Counted from the stretch's first letter, positions 35,133 through 48,086 are shown. The stretch: 64,000 nt of DNA from Saxidomus purpurata (GCA_022818135.1 JAFMSR010000001.1:10241855-10305854), one strand, 5' to 3'. Notes: a model not told the origin generated them from the letters alone. Made by a program: numbers and translations.

Positions 35133-35235
35133 ATGAAATTGCATTTGGCAATCCGCTTTATTGCGCAATTTTGGAAATTGCATTTGGCAATCCGCTTTAT
35201 TGCGCAATTTTGGAAATTGCATTTGGCAATCTATA
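35133..35235 (+). repeat. 39-bp tandem repeat, about 2.6 units
   Basis: Unit starts 'gaaattgcatttggcaatcc' and ends 'gctttattgcgcaattttg'. The period is a multiple of three, so it yields a repetitive open frame, which I do not read as coding. Confidence 0.85.
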
Positions 35236-35325
35236 TTAATGCACAATCTCAACAAGCAATCTACTTTTTCAAAAATGTTGATGTCTTATACACGGCAACA
35301 AGCAGAATAAGCAGATATACTTATT

Positions 35326-36265
35326 AGCTCACCTGGCATTTTGTGCCAGGGTGACCTTTTACGAAGAATGCCGGTCCGTCGTCCGTCCGTCCGTCCGTCT
35401 GTCCGTCAACTTTTACTTCAAACGACATCTCCTTTGAAACCACATGGCCAATGTTGACAGGGATGTTCCTTGCATGAAGCTCTACCAAAATTGCTCAAAC
35501 ATTTCATTCCATGCTGAACTCTGGTTGCTATGGCAAAAATAGGAAACACGTTTCAAATCTTCTTCTATGAAACCACAAGGCCTTAAGCTTAGATATTTGA
35601 CATGAAGCATCAACTAGTGAACCTCTATCAAACTTGTTCAAATCATGACCCGGGAATAAAACTGACCGCGCCCGGGGGTCACTTGATTTTACAAAAGTTT
35701 CTATAGGAAAAAATTCGTCTCCAAAACCACAAGGCCAGGTTCTAAGAATTTTAGTATGTAGCATTGTCTAGTAGGCTTCAACAAGTTTATTCAAATCATG
35801 CCCCTGGGGTCAATATTGGCCCCGCCCGCCCAGTGTGTCACTTAGAGACATATTTATGAAAACCTTAAAAAATCTTTTTCTCCAAAATCACAAGTATTTC
35901 TGTGTAACAGTGGATAGGGAACCTCGTCGAATCATGCTCCCAGGGTCAAAAATGACCTTGCATTGGGGTTCTTGGTATAGTAAAACCTTTAAAAATCTTC
36001 TTCACCAAAATGACGAGGCCTAGCGCTGAGCTATTTGGTGTGTGATATTGTGTAGTGGTCCTCGGTTGCGTTTGTTTAAATCATGTCCCGGGCTCAAATT
36101 TGACGCCTGCTGGGGGGGGGGTCCCTTGTCTTTATATAGTTATGGGAGAAACCTAGCTTCCATTGTGTTAGCAACCACTAACGTACATAACAACCACTGA
36201 CTTCCTTAGCAACAGCTGCATTTTTACTCAGGTAAGCGATATAGGACCAATATGGCCCTCTTGTT
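35326..36265 (+). repeat. Dispersed bivalve-type repeat, near full length
   Basis: Begins 'agctcacctggcattttgtg' 'ccagggtgacc', followed by a run of GTCC units (35378-35407). It continues with 'catgaagctctaccaaaatt', 'ggttgctatggc', and several 'gcccggggtca'-like phrases in about 160-bp rhythm. It closes 'ctcaggtaagcgatatagga' 'ccaatatggccctcttg'. I know this style from bivalve genomes. It has no coding frame. Confidence 0.75.
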
Positions 36266-36322
36266 GTTCTTGAATGTGCTATATAAATGCTTTTGTCTTT
36301 TTTGTCTGTTTAGTAAGTAGAT

Positions 36323-36822
36323 NNNNNNNNNNNNNNNNNNNNNNNNNNNNNNNNNNNNNNNNNNNNNNNNNNNNNNNNNNNNNNNNNNNNNNNNNNNNNN
36401 NNNNNNNNNNNNNNNNNNNNNNNNNNNNNNNNNNNNNNNNNNNNNNNNNNNNNNNNNNNNNNNNNNNNNNNNNNNNNNNNNNNNNNNNNNNNNNNNNNNN
36501 NNNNNNNNNNNNNNNNNNNNNNNNNNNNNNNNNNNNNNNNNNNNNNNNNNNNNNNNNNNNNNNNNNNNNNNNNNNNNNNNNNNNNNNNNNNNNNNNNNNN
36601 NNNNNNNNNNNNNNNNNNNNNNNNNNNNNNNNNNNNNNNNNNNNNNNNNNNNNNNNNNNNNNNNNNNNNNNNNNNNNNNNNNNNNNNNNNNNNNNNNNNN
36701 NNNNNNNNNNNNNNNNNNNNNNNNNNNNNNNNNNNNNNNNNNNNNNNNNNNNNNNNNNNNNNNNNNNNNNNNNNNNNNNNNNNNNNNNNNNNNNNNNNNN
36801 NNNNNNNNNNNNNNNNNNNNNN
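36323..36822. other. Assembly gap, exactly 500 N
   Basis: 500 unknown bases. The fixed round length suggests a scaffolding placeholder, not a measured distance. Any open frame crossing it is meaningless. Confidence 1.
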
Positions 36823-37650
36823 ACAGAAGTCTAGTTCTGGTTCTTCTCAGGAACGATGGTTAGCTAAATTACCCGGCCAAAATACGGGCGTTAAACTCGG
36901 CCTACAATAACAAACACCAATCGATGCTTTCTTCCATTGCTGCATCAATCTGTTCCAAAATTGGAATGTAATCTGTATTTCACGAGTCTTTATTTTACTG
37001 TTTATGTAATAAGGCAATTATGGTATACGTGAAAAACTTCAAATATGTACTCTATCATAATTGCATTCGTTTATTCCAGCAAATTTAAGACCCATTGATA
37101 CTATGATTAAAACGAGCTTGGGTAACTCACCTTAAAATGAAAATGTTAATACTTTCTTATTAGAAAAACAGCAACTCGAGGAATGCAGGATATAAAAACG
37201 GACAGAGCTAAACGGTGTATTTATTAAAATAGACTAAGGCGATGTTATATTCTGCATGACTAGCCAATCTTTAACTTAGACCAGAATAGCCATGTGTTCT
37301 AGGAAGATTTCCTGGAATTATTCAGTACCAAAGTTCCTGTGTTGCATTTTTTCCTCTTGGTTTTTTACCCCGAACATACCTCAATTAATCAGAATAATTC
37401 TGGATGCTTTTGACAGACCTATGTACTACACTTTCTTAACTTGGATTCTTTTTTCTTTACACCGTGGAGGAATGGTGAAACATTTATCACTTGTGCAAAT
37501 GAAATAGCTAAAACAAATTTGAGTTCCGTGATGTATTTATGAACAAGAACTGATATGTTACCGATGCCCCGTTAGTAAAGAAACAGAACTCTTCGATTTA
37601 AATCAAAGTGAAAAGACAATAGAACACAACCTTTTTTGTACGCAAACATA

Positions 37651-37834
37651 GTGTTGTTGTTGTTGTATGAATTAAATGCAAACTTCAGCCGTATTTTGTT
37701 CATTTAACACGCGGACAGTTTAACTAACTATCGTTCATGGGAATGTAGCAGAGATCGAACCCATGACCCACAATCTATGAAAGGTTACAGTAATTTCAAG
37801 TCCGCGTCTCTAACCACTCGACCACGAAGACGGA
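37651..37834 (-). mobile_element. tRNA-Ser-derived SINE (arm 2 copy)
   Basis: Inverted counterpart of 20130-20312, with the tRNA-like head at 37834 and a GTT-rich tail at 37651-37667. Confidence 0.75.
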
Positions 37835-39152
37835 GTTTGAATGAATGTAAAGCTGACCATCTTGTGTAGTGGAGATGTACAAACTGGTAATGCATTTTCC
37901 AAAATTGTATAACATAAATCAGTTCACTTGATATTATTTAAACGAATAAGTTCATTTTTATGTTTTTTTTACATAATAAGAAATTCAAGCAATTTTATAG
38001 GTGATAGTGTAAGGAAATAAGCACACAGCACAGAACATAAATGGGAAACCTCTTTATGCTAGCGAGCTACTTTTTTCGCAGGTTTGTCCATTTTCGATCT
38101 ATTCGCGGGTTCTGAATTCGAGAAATATCCCTTTTGGGCTAACGAAAAGCAATATCAAATCTTCATAAAGAAATTCTAGCGAAAATGTTTTAATACGGGA
38201 TATATTACTCGCTAAAATTAGCGAAAATAAAGACACCGCAAATAAAACGAGTTTTATATTAGCTCATCACAAACTGACATTCGGAATATCTCTGACACTA
38301 CAGAAATGATAAGGTTGGCTAATAGTTAATCATGATACCTATATATCGTCGACGTAATTACTTTCAACAGACAGACATCTGTAAGTGTGTGGAAATGTTT
38401 ACGCTAGAATGTTTTCTCTACTATCTCCTACACTTCAAAGAATACACTAACTAAGTTGTACTGCCAAAAGTATTATTCTGGCAGAACAGTGAGTGTATTA
38501 ACTGTTTCTTGACGTCTTTGAATCGCCAATTGTAATACAATGTGCTGTATTCTTTTTTGCTAAAAAAATAAACTACGCCCGCCCAAGCATCAATCTTTAT
38601 GAGTTAGATCATGATAAATTTTATAAACGACGAAAAAAAATCAATGCGTGTATGACTTGACGTGAACTGTTTTTGAATATACTGTGAACAAAATATGTCG
38701 TATGAAAATTCGAATAGGCAAAATTTGTTATTCCGACTCAAAACAAAATAGTTCATGTACATTCAGTCAGATTCGATATTTTTTAAACAAATTTACAAAA
38801 TTTTACGCCAAGTTGTACGTTGTTTAATTTAAGTAACCCCCTTGAAAACATCATGTCGAGTTTGAAAAAAAAAATGATGAAAATATTGCTGAGATATGAC
38901 TACACGTTATTAAATGTTATTACCTCAATAAACCGTGGGCTACATAAAGTTCTGATATTTGTTTATGACTTTGCGACTTTAAAAACTGGGTTAGACACAC
39001 ACTAAATACTACAGTATTCAATCGATCTCCTTCAAACTTCGAATTATGTTTACAGAAGTATTCAAGTGAGGGTTTGCAAAATGTGTTTACAGTCTGGTCA
39101 CAGGCTTTGGAAATATGGCACAATTTTAAGTTTCGTTGAGTGAAGAAAGTAT
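37835..39152. other. Arm 2 counterpart of receptor intron 1
   Basis: Collinear with 18840-20129 in reverse. No gene recognised. Confidence 0.5.
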
Positions 39153-39276
39153 GGCTGAACCCCCGCACCTCCAGTTACCTGATCGTTCCAAGGCGGTTGC
39201 CCCAGTCACCCTGTAACTTTTTATGTGGGGTGGCGTATTGGTACTCGGTGTCTGCAAAGTGATGTTCTAATAGTAT
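39153..39276. mobile_element. Insertion of about 124 bp present only in arm 2
   Basis: Arm 1 lacks this piece: the flanks 'gaagaaagtat' and 'gtataataaaaa' are separated there by only a few bases near 18830. The insert includes 'acccccgcacctccagttac', 'ctgatcgttccaaggcggtt' and 'gccccagtcaccctgtaac', GC-richer than its surroundings. Family unknown. Confidence 0.55.
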
Positions 39277-39368
39277 GTATAATAAAAACCTAAAAGAACG
39301 TTGATAACAGCTTTTTGATTTGTTTGTATCTAGCGTATAGGTTAACTATAAAATAGTAGACTGAAAAA

Positions 39369-39369
<1 letters not shown>

Positions 39370-39403
<34 letters not shown>

Positions 39404-39480
39404 TCCTTATTTAAAGAAGGTAAACACATTCAGAAAATGTACAAAACATTTTTCTTATTTACAATGTGGCCTTCTGAAAA
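39370..39480 (-). mobile_element. LINE 3'-end fragment (arm 2 copy)
   Basis: Inverted counterpart of 18627-18736, with the trinucleotide tail at 39370-39401. Confidence 0.7.
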
Positions 39481-39949
39481 GAAACAATGAGATTCAAACA
39501 TACTATTGCCAATCAAAAATGCAAATCATGCATGTTTTATATATTCATACGTGTAGATAAATCTCTTGATAAGAAATAACAATGACGTTAACGATGCAGG
39601 GGTCTAAAATATATGCTATTACCGATACACATCGCGGTATGTGGTACTTTTATCATATTTATACCTAGCGCTGTATTTCTACAATTAGCAAAATATACAT
39701 GTACGTTACTTGCCGTAAATATTACTTTTTTCTCCAAATGCATATACTATATAAAGACTCTCGATGCGACAACAAATATTAACGTTACATACACACCTGG
39801 CCTGAAACGCTATTTCCCCGTATTGATTTTGTCACACATGTTCTTTTGTGCCGCGAGGGCAATGTTGCATGCATTACTATAATAATAACAACAAATATTC
39901 TTAATGTTCTTGAAATATCTTTTTCTTCAAAATTAAGATAAAATCTCAC

Positions 39950-40021
39950 CTGGCCATTGCTCAAATCAATTAATCCAAAACTCAATCCCACTAAAATCAA
40001 ACAATTATAGGAAGCGGCCAT
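39950..40021 (-). pseudogene. Second copy of receptor exon 1 (signal-peptide exon), orphaned
   Basis: Minus-strand ATG at 40019-40021 followed by 24 codons identical in the parts I compared to 18080-18151, and donor GTGAGA at 39949. No further receptor exons lie downstream on this strand before the gap at 36822. If the contig is a haplotype copy this is the allele of exon 1; if the duplication is real it is an orphan exon with a promoter. Confidence 0.75.
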
Positions 40022-40099
40022 TTTGCTGTATGAGCAAAGAGAATTATTCAGGTATGTTCCGATACGCTGCCAGATTTGGTTTCTACCTGTGTACAAACC

Positions 40100-40113
40100 G
40101 TTGCTATAGGAAC
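40100..40113 (-). promoter_or_regulatory. X-box-like motif (arm 2 copy)
   Basis: GTTGCTATAGGAAC on the plus strand, the reverse complement of the motif at 17988-18001, at the same distance from the exon 1 copy. Conserved without change. Confidence 0.4.
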
Positions 40114-40369
40114 GATGTAGAGAATACAACACGTGCGTTCAATAGTAGTGTTTTCTCATTATATTTTTTATGTAGTTTTCTTTTGATTCGGACCAAAAAA
40201 ATGTGTCAGGTATACGCTGGTTCAAGCACTTCTCCGGTGAAAAAAACAACAGAACTACACATAATTTATATATAATGTGTGTAAGATGTATAAGATGTGA
40301 GGTTTTTTTATACTTTAATTCCTTCGATATTTGCAACCGGCTAGTTTTGATTCATTCATTTTATTTATT

Positions 40370-40450
40370 TATTTATGATTATGATGATTGTGATGATGAT
40401 GACGATGGCGACGATGATGATGACAATGATGATAATGATGATGATTTCTA
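40370..40450. repeat. (ATG)n-type microsatellite (arm 2)
   Basis: GAT/ATG triplet runs with interruptions. Counterpart of 17640-17740 but with different unit order, showing slippage between arms. Confidence 0.8.
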
Positions 40451-41681
40451 TACTATAATATATCCCATAACAGTCAAAACTTTTATAATTCATTTTATAA
40501 AAGAAAGTACAGACGTACATGTACATACCTTGTACATGTACATTAATGTACATTTTTACGATTGACAAACGAATGAATGCAAGTCATGTCTATTCTAATG
40601 AGTGCAAAATAGATATACGCATATTTCGTTTTTGCAACAATTAGACACAGAGTATACAACAATTCATTAACAAAGCTAAAAACCCAGGACATTACACAAC
40701 AATAGTAGGTTCAAGCTTATTTTCACCGCTGAAATGATGCACTGAGGACAAAAGTTCTGTGCGGTATAATTAAAGTAACACAACAACTGAAATTTGATAG
40801 TTTATTCATAATTAGAAAAGCATAAGAATATCATCATTTCGAATCAATTTACACATTTTCAATGTTCGTGACGTCGAATAGAATGTTCGTGGGCGTTTTA
40901 CGCACGTCGGCATGTATTGTAGGCTCACTGACCTCCAGTCGACATAAAACGCGCAAATTTGCTTCGTAATAACAACATATGATGAGTATTTGTCTAAATT
41001 TTTACGTCTTTCGATAGGACTATCCTTTGGTAACAAAAAACAGTTGAAATGTCTGTGATTATGAGCTTCAAGTACAGAAAATTAAGATAAATCTGAAATT
41101 CATGGTTTATGCCGTCAAGGTTGATTGAATGTTTTGTGTAGAATTATTTACACATTGTGATGTAGCAAGTAGTCTCAAAATATAAATTTGCAAATAAAAA
41201 ATTAAAAGTAACGTATAATTAAAATTTAATTAAACAATTTTGAACCGGACATAACTTTTGTCCTTAAGTATACATGTATGATTATGATCAAATTGTACTC
41301 AGTACATTTTTCTATACAACAAAGCTGCCATGAATCTAAAAACTAAAATCATTTAAAATATTATTACTGTCTACCCATCAAAGAGCGCACTGACAAATGA
41401 ACCAATAATCAGTATTGGCTATGGTGGCTGATTTGTGCCATTTAACCTTTTTTTCTCCGCGACCCGCCGCTTGGTAAGGATGCGAGGCAAAACTCACTAA
41501 TTAGCGTGGGTATGGAGCGAAAAAAAGGTAATTTCAGGTGAAAATCCGACCAGTACATTGTTAACACGAGTGACAATCTCATGAAATATCATTCACATTT
41601 CTTTGATACATATTATCGCAAAAACTACACTCCAATTCGATTTGTTTAAAATAGATAATTCATAATCACATCCCAAATTAT

Positions 41682-41684
<3 letters not shown>
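40451..41684. other. Arm 2 counterpart of the receptor 5' flank
   Basis: Collinear in reverse with 16355-17640. No gene recognised. Confidence 0.45.

Positions 41685-41740
<56 letters not shown>
41685..41740. repeat. (TA)n microsatellite (arm 2)
   Basis: About 28 units, longer than the arm 1 counterpart at 16307-16354. Confidence 0.95.
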
Positions 41741-41741
<1 letters not shown>

Positions 41742-42264
41742 TGAATTCAAGAAGGTTCCGTTTCTTGTCTACTTCTCTATACATTGGTCACAGTATATGA
41801 GTTTTGAACGAAGTAGGACAAAACATTATACAATTAAATTAAAATCACACATATGATAATTATACATTGTGGTTATGTATTGTCAAGACGAGTAACAATG
41901 ATATACTGATGAAACTTTCAGTCCGCAAATAAGAAAAATTTCTTTCCTGAGAAGTAGATACAAGATGCAAGAGTGTCATCATGACCTAACATCGCTTACC
42001 TTATACATTCAGCTCCACTTAGAAGTCAAAGTTTGAATAATCATTTTATCATGATCTACATCATGTAGACTCATATTTGGAAGTTAAGATTTTCTTTCAC
42101 TAGCTTTGCCCCATCCTTAACGTTTGGTGAATCAATACCAGTATTGTTTGCAGTCTTTGCTGGGTTTCAGGTAAAGTCTACTCCTTTAAAATAATGTTCA
42201 CTATTATGTTAAAACGTTGTTGAATAATTAAGGTAGCTGTGACCTTGTCCAAGCCAAGTGAAAT

Positions 42265-42528
42265 TATTTTATACTTTATACAAATTTGTTTTAGTTCGAT
42301 TGCGGAGACAGATCTGTATATTATCAAATCGCTCTCGAACACTTATTCGAGATGTCATCACGCTCGCGAGAAAGAGGCAGTGATATTTCCAACGCTGCAT
42401 ACCCATTTTGCTGCTGGTTGGAGTTTGCCAAAGGACACACCATGAGCTCGGGCTTTGATTCGAACGCATTACCTATCGTTCAATAGGTTAACGCCATAAC
42501 CTCTGAGATATCGAGGCCTACATTGATA
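42265..42528 (-). mobile_element. tRNA-derived SINE (arm 2 copy)
   Basis: Inverted counterpart of 15512-15775, with tRNA-like head at 42528 and the shared tail near 42290. Confidence 0.7.
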
Positions 42529-43947
42529 TTATTGTGAAATCTAACGTACGAGAGTAGTCTATTTAAAAATCATCCCGTATAAGTATTATAACCCCATAAT
42601 TTGACAGAAAGATCTGGAAGTGTTTCATTCTGATTACCATGTTAACCAGAGGTCTGAAGCGGTCTAGAGGACCATCTATGTGAAATCAGGTTGACATTGA
42701 CCCATTAGTTTGGGAAAATATTGAAGGAAAATATTGAGGACGGACGGACATAGGACACTTGACAATGGACACTGGGCGATGCTAATATATCGCAATGGAG
42801 ACGTTATAATATGCTTAGATGAAACTATTTAGAAAGTATTTAAACATAACGTTTATATTTATCTATTTTCTTGCTTATCTTTTAGACAAGGAAGAAATGA
42901 CCTGTCTGCACATATGAGGTCTTTTATCTCATAAACAGCAGGTGCCACCGACCAAAGACACGAAATCTAAAAAGTAATATTCACCTTTTCCACTTTTGAC
43001 CAATGTACTGTTGTGTCAGATAAGGAGCAATTCCACCAAGGCCAAGCTTCATCTTTTGAGAACATTGGTGTAAAGTGAAAACGCGTAAAAGAAAAAAAAA
43101 TTGACCGGTTTGCGACATAGCGAAAAATAAGAGTTTTGAATACATCCCAAGCGAATAAAAACGTCAAGTTGAAAAACAGGGTTTATAATGGGTTTAAACA
43201 TGTTTAAAATAAGTACATTGTACAAATGTTATAACGTTATAAGATCGGTCAGAATTGAAGAACAAGTCCTTATTAAAAAAATTCTTCCGACTGTATATGA
43301 TAAAAAAAACCGACATCTCAAAAACAGATAAAAGTCATGGAAATAGCTGTCTTAATGTCCATGAAATGAGGAGTATTCAAAGAAAAAAGCACGGTGTATT
43401 ATACCAATCCAGAGAGTCCGAGTCGGCGTTTCTTTCAAGTCAATATAGGCTTGCCCAGTTACCAATCTAATTAAAATCATATTCAGTATCATCGCTCATT
43501 TCGCTAACTGATCGCGTATATTAGAGGAGCGTAAATTAGGATATGATTTTAATGAGATTGCCAAGTTACATATCCAAGTAGAATTGCTAAATTTCATATG
43601 ATTTCTTATATGTGCCTTACTTACGAATGTATATACAATGTACGTATTTTCACTGACGAGTCTCTCATATGACCTCATATGAGTAATTTCATTCATATAA
43701 CTGCAAATATTGCATTGTCTATTTATAAGATATGATTAAAAAAAAAATTGTATCTTAAAAGTTAAAACAATGCGTACAGTATATCAAAGAAAAATGAGGA
43801 AATTTATACTGTACGTAAGCTCGATGAAAAATTGCGTGGCCTTAATAAGTCTACTAGATAACCAGAAAGCGTGGGTCACTAGCGCCTTAAGTATTCAGTA
43901 CGTGCTACTTTCAAACAGAGAAGTTCAATATCTTAGAGAAAGACATA
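42529..43947. other. Arm 2 counterpart of the Gly/Ser-rich gene's 5' flank
   Basis: Collinear in reverse with 14090-15511. A short local difference exists near 43130-43150. No gene recognised. Confidence 0.45.
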
Positions 43948-44836
43948 ATGTTGGTCCGGATTTTGTGCGCGTGTCTCATCGTCCATCAGGCGTACAGCTT
44001 CGCTATCGGTAAGTATTCAATTAAATCAAAGCACCGAAGGTACTCATGCAGCGATCAAAGATTCTATGTATTTTATTTGTGCAAATTCATAGATTTTGTT
44101 TTGCATTTTTATAATGTTGCGTACGATATTGCTTTCATATATATATACATGTATATATATATACATATATATCGTTTATTTAGAAGATTACAATTTTCGA
44201 TTTAAATGGAAAACTCACAATGTGATGAGTCCTATTAGCGTAAGTAAAGTCTCAAAACTGTCCGTTTCAATCTTTACAGACGGGCGTCAGCGTCGTCAGA
44301 CTCAGACTGGCTCAAGTGCGGCAAGTGGAAGTGGAAGTGGAAGCGGCGGAAGCAGTAGCGGTGGCGGAGGAAGCGGAGGCGGTAGCAGTGGCGGAGGCAG
44401 CGGAGCTCAGGCCCCGAGCTTCGACCCTAACAGCGTTAATCAGTTACAGGCAAACATGTTAGATCCATCCTCGTCTAAACTAGGAGCCAGTAATGGTGCG
44501 GGATCTGTGAACGGTGCTTCGTTCGATCCAGATAAGTTCAACACCATGCAGTTTAACTTCTTTAACCCTCAGGCTCAGATGAGTGGCGGCGGCGGCGGCG
44601 GCGGCAGCAGTGGCGGTGGCAGCGGCGGTGGCAGCAGTGGCGGTAGCAGCGGAAGTGCTCCAAAGTTTGACCCAAATAGCGTCAACCAAATGCAAGCCAA
44701 CATGCTGGACCCTTCTTCCTCAAAACTAGGAGCAAGCAACGGCGGTGGAGCCGTCGGGGGCGCTTCATTTGATCCGGACAAATACAATACGCAACAGTTT
44801 AACTTCTTCAATCCACAAGCACAAGTTGGGCGATAA
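43948..44836 (+). CDS. Secreted Gly/Ser-rich protein, second copy, two exons
   Basis: Exon 1 is 43948-44008 and exon 2 is 44280-44836. The phase-1 donor and acceptor are identical to the copy at 13213-14089, and the length is again 205 residues. Signal peptide, R-Q-R-R site and both 54-residue blocks are the same. Differences sit in the Gly/Ser linkers: the first linker is two residues shorter and the second two residues longer than in the other copy, with one Gly-to-Ser change near its end. The intron differs in (TA/CA)n length. An intact frame in both copies supports a real protein. Whether this is an allele or a paralogue depends on whether the inverted contig is a haplotype copy. Confidence 0.82.
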
Positions 44837-44951
44837 TATGGTAATATCCATTATAGAACTTGTGCGCACGCACGTCAAATGATTTATTTCACTCTTATGT
44901 TTTGGCTTTTCAATGCTAGTGGTGTTGTTTGAGAAATTAATGGAATGGTTA

Positions 44952-44957
44952 AATAAA
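44952..44957 (+). terminator. Poly(A) signal AATAAA for the second Gly/Ser-rich copy
   Basis: AATAAA 115 bp after the stop codon, matching 13092-13097 in arm 1. Confidence 0.5.
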
Positions 44958-47135
44958 CGTACCGTATCATTGCTGATCAACAGAAACCGGTGATTGGTCA
45001 TAGTAGGTGCTTCATTTATATAAAAGTGAAACTGTAAATAAAAAAGGCCTCTGTTTACATGATATGATAATTTTCGAAAACATTCGACTTGATATCACAG
45101 AAAGTTGTTGCCCATACATTAAATGGCTTCTAACTGTGCACGTGGCATTGATTGCACGGGATATAGCTTTACAGTCCAATGGTGATAACATTTCTACAGA
45201 TTTATTATACCGTTTAACATTACAGTTTTTGAATTAAGTGACCGCCCTTGGGAAACTGTAAAAAGAAATAAAACGGTATCATAATGCAACATAATTTCTT
45301 ACCAAGTTCAGATTTTAAAAACAACGGTCTCTTAATACATATGGTCTCTTTATACAGATGGCCTCTCGAGCAAGATTTGTTTTTAATCCATTTTCTTTTT
45401 CATTTCAGGAATCGAAGGAAACACTGTGTTTTGTTGATTCCTGCTGTAAATTGCTCTTACCTCATGATAGAAATACGCTACCTCATTAATTAATAAAATA
45501 TATAAGCCTAGTTTTTTTTAAGTTGACTCCATTGTGTATCATAATACTCTTCAAAATGATTCACGTGGTTATTAACTTAAGGATTGTGACTGGCTCATGG
45601 AAAACTGCTTATTCACAGTTTCCGGTGAAAAAAATAATTTCTCCCTAACTATGTTATAGTAATGGCTAAAGTTGACAACATAAGTAAAAATATACATAGG
45701 AATTTGAGAAGGTGTGTTACACTATATATTTATTTTGGAATTCAAAAGCGCTTGCATCGCTTAAACATACATTTTTAATTTGGTAGCATATAATTAAAAA
45801 AACACAGTAGTTTGTACAAAAACCTTTTCATTTGATGATTCGTCCGAAAGCATGTCATTTTAAGACATCTCGAAGACTTTTGCTTTTCCCCTAACAAAAT
45901 CTGAGAGCGAGCAGCTTTAAGTCGCTCATAAACGTCTTTATTTTCACATCTAAGGTCAGATAACTTAATCAATTCCGGTCCAGAATATAAACTTACGCAT
46001 CAATATCTATAGCATAATTATATTTTTTTTCTTGTGACCGACGATGCCTGTATCGGCGTCAGTGGAATTGCCCAGTGGTTGTCGCACTGTTTAATGTTTC
46101 TCAGATCATATCCTTAACCGTATTGTTTGGATCGATATCAGCCTGTACAGCCACAGATCTCACTGCATTCTGCAGATTTACACCAGTAACATGATAGCAC
46201 GTGTAATTATAGTTATGTCATAATGACAATACTGCTGTCGTCTTGTTTATATAACATGGGTGCTGCACTGTCGCTAAACACGCCTGTACATGAAACTCTA
46301 ACTGCAATATTACCACAGACTGGCGCAGTGTTTTAACTTCTGTTCTAACAAAAGATGACCCAGAAGGAATGGATTCTCTTCAAGGACCATAACTACATAG
46401 TACTTGGGATTTAGGTATAAGTATGCTACACAGCCATTAATTTGAACGACTTGCTTTTAGGTTTTTGGCTACATCAATTTTAAGTTTTAATTTAAGTTTT
46501 CCTAGCAAGAACATTAGCGTTTATAGCGCGCTTATGACACGCGCAAAGCATGCAGTCGGTGAATTTCATTTATTAGTATGCAAACGTGTATACATTTACG
46601 TACCTTTTTGCTCACTGGGGAGCCAATGCCCTTATTTTGGGGGACATTATCTCGGTATTTTCACAAAAGTCCAAAGATAAATGTCAAGTTTAGGGGAAAA
46701 CTGCATCGTTTAAAATAACTTTTCTGAGGAGAAGACGCCTGCAAACGGCCCCTTACTATTGAAGGGGAAAGCCTTATAAAGTATCCTGTTACAACCTAGT
46801 CCTTTTAGACGTGTAATTCGTACAAAACGACTAGATTGCATGCTAAACAAAAGCGTAAAAACTAAAAATGAGAAATAAGAATGCACAAGCATGATGTCTA
46901 AATGGTTTGAACCGCTTACAGTAAGAGGACAGCCGTATAAATGAGTTATCATTATATACCGTTCATTTCAAAGGTCAACTGATCCAAAACCTACCTTAAA
47001 CATTAGTCTGGGTAAACTAGAATCTACCCGTAAAGTTACATTCCCTTTTGTACTTAGTTATCATACTCTGTTGTTTACGTAGACTATGGTAAAGTGACGT
47101 AATTTTGTATTGATCAACACACAAAGAGATTGAGA
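44958..47135. other. Arm 2 intergenic, no gene recognised
   Basis: Collinear in reverse with about 10,500-13,091. It lacks the hairpin insertion of arm 1 (empty site near 46220). Several small differences near 46030-46090. Confidence 0.45.
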
Positions 47136-47545
47136 ATTCTAATACAAGCGGCTGTTTTTCCTATATAAACATATAGGGAAAAGCCTGTATTTTATTTTAC
47201 GACAAAATACAGCACGTTTTTCCAAGGACGACGTGCCTTAAATGACGTATCGACGTGACGTATGTAAACAAGCGCGTCCAATTGTATCTCGCGTTTAAAG
47301 GTTACAATGATGTACTACTACGCGTTAAATAAAGTTCGGGATTGTTTTCAAAGAAAATAACGTGTTAGAATCGAAATAATAAATTGTTCCCTATATTTTA
47401 TCATTGAATAAAATACAGTCAGTCATTTAGATGCGAAAAATTAAATCACTCGTGCTACGCACTCGTGATTTAATTACTACGCATCCAAATTCCTGACTAT
47501 ATTTTATTCAACGATAAAATACAGGGAGTCATTTATTATTTCTTA
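47136..47545. mobile_element. Insertion of about 410 bp present only in arm 2
   Basis: Arm 1 reads through at about 10,495 without it. The insert is rich in self-complementary 'attttat...ataaaat' pieces ('tgtattttattttacgacaa' near 47190, 'tatattttattcaacgataa' near 47498) and carries 'cactcgtgctacgcactcgtg', a short near-palindrome at 47450. It resembles 32085-32250. Likely a MITE-type element; termini not resolved. Confidence 0.55.
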
Positions 47546-48086
47546 AATAAACAACAAAAAATACTCATGTTGAGCATAGGAAATACTGTTAATTGTGAAT
47601 GAAATGAATTTGATATGATTGAAAACATAATATTCTGGAACATGTTAGACAATCTTGAAGAAACTATGTGTGAGTGCAGAATATGGATTAAAATTATTAG
47701 CCGAAGTAAGTCCGTGTCCGATGAGAGTATGTCATGTATATATGTACAATGTAGTTTCGAATGTGTTCAGGGTAGGTATAAGGAAATGAAACGTATCATA
47801 CGATTATCAAGATTGTTTAATATATTGTCAACGTTTTTCGTTTTGCTGAAATAGAATGAGTCATTTCTGTTGTACAGACTTGAATTCGAATGCATTTTTT
47901 TCCTAAATACAAAATGTAAGGTTTGAATGTTGTAAATACGTCACAAGGCGACCCTCTTTCATACCCATCCACCGAGTGTTGACCAATGAACTACTTTTTT
48001 CGATCAGATTAGTTTCTCGGACACCAGAAAGTGCTGTTTTTATATGATATGAGTAAACAAATCATTCAGTTATATATGCATTATTA

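Noticed and set aside
36274..36834. Open frame across the first gap
   Set aside because: Most of it is N; it exists only because unknown bases contain no stop.
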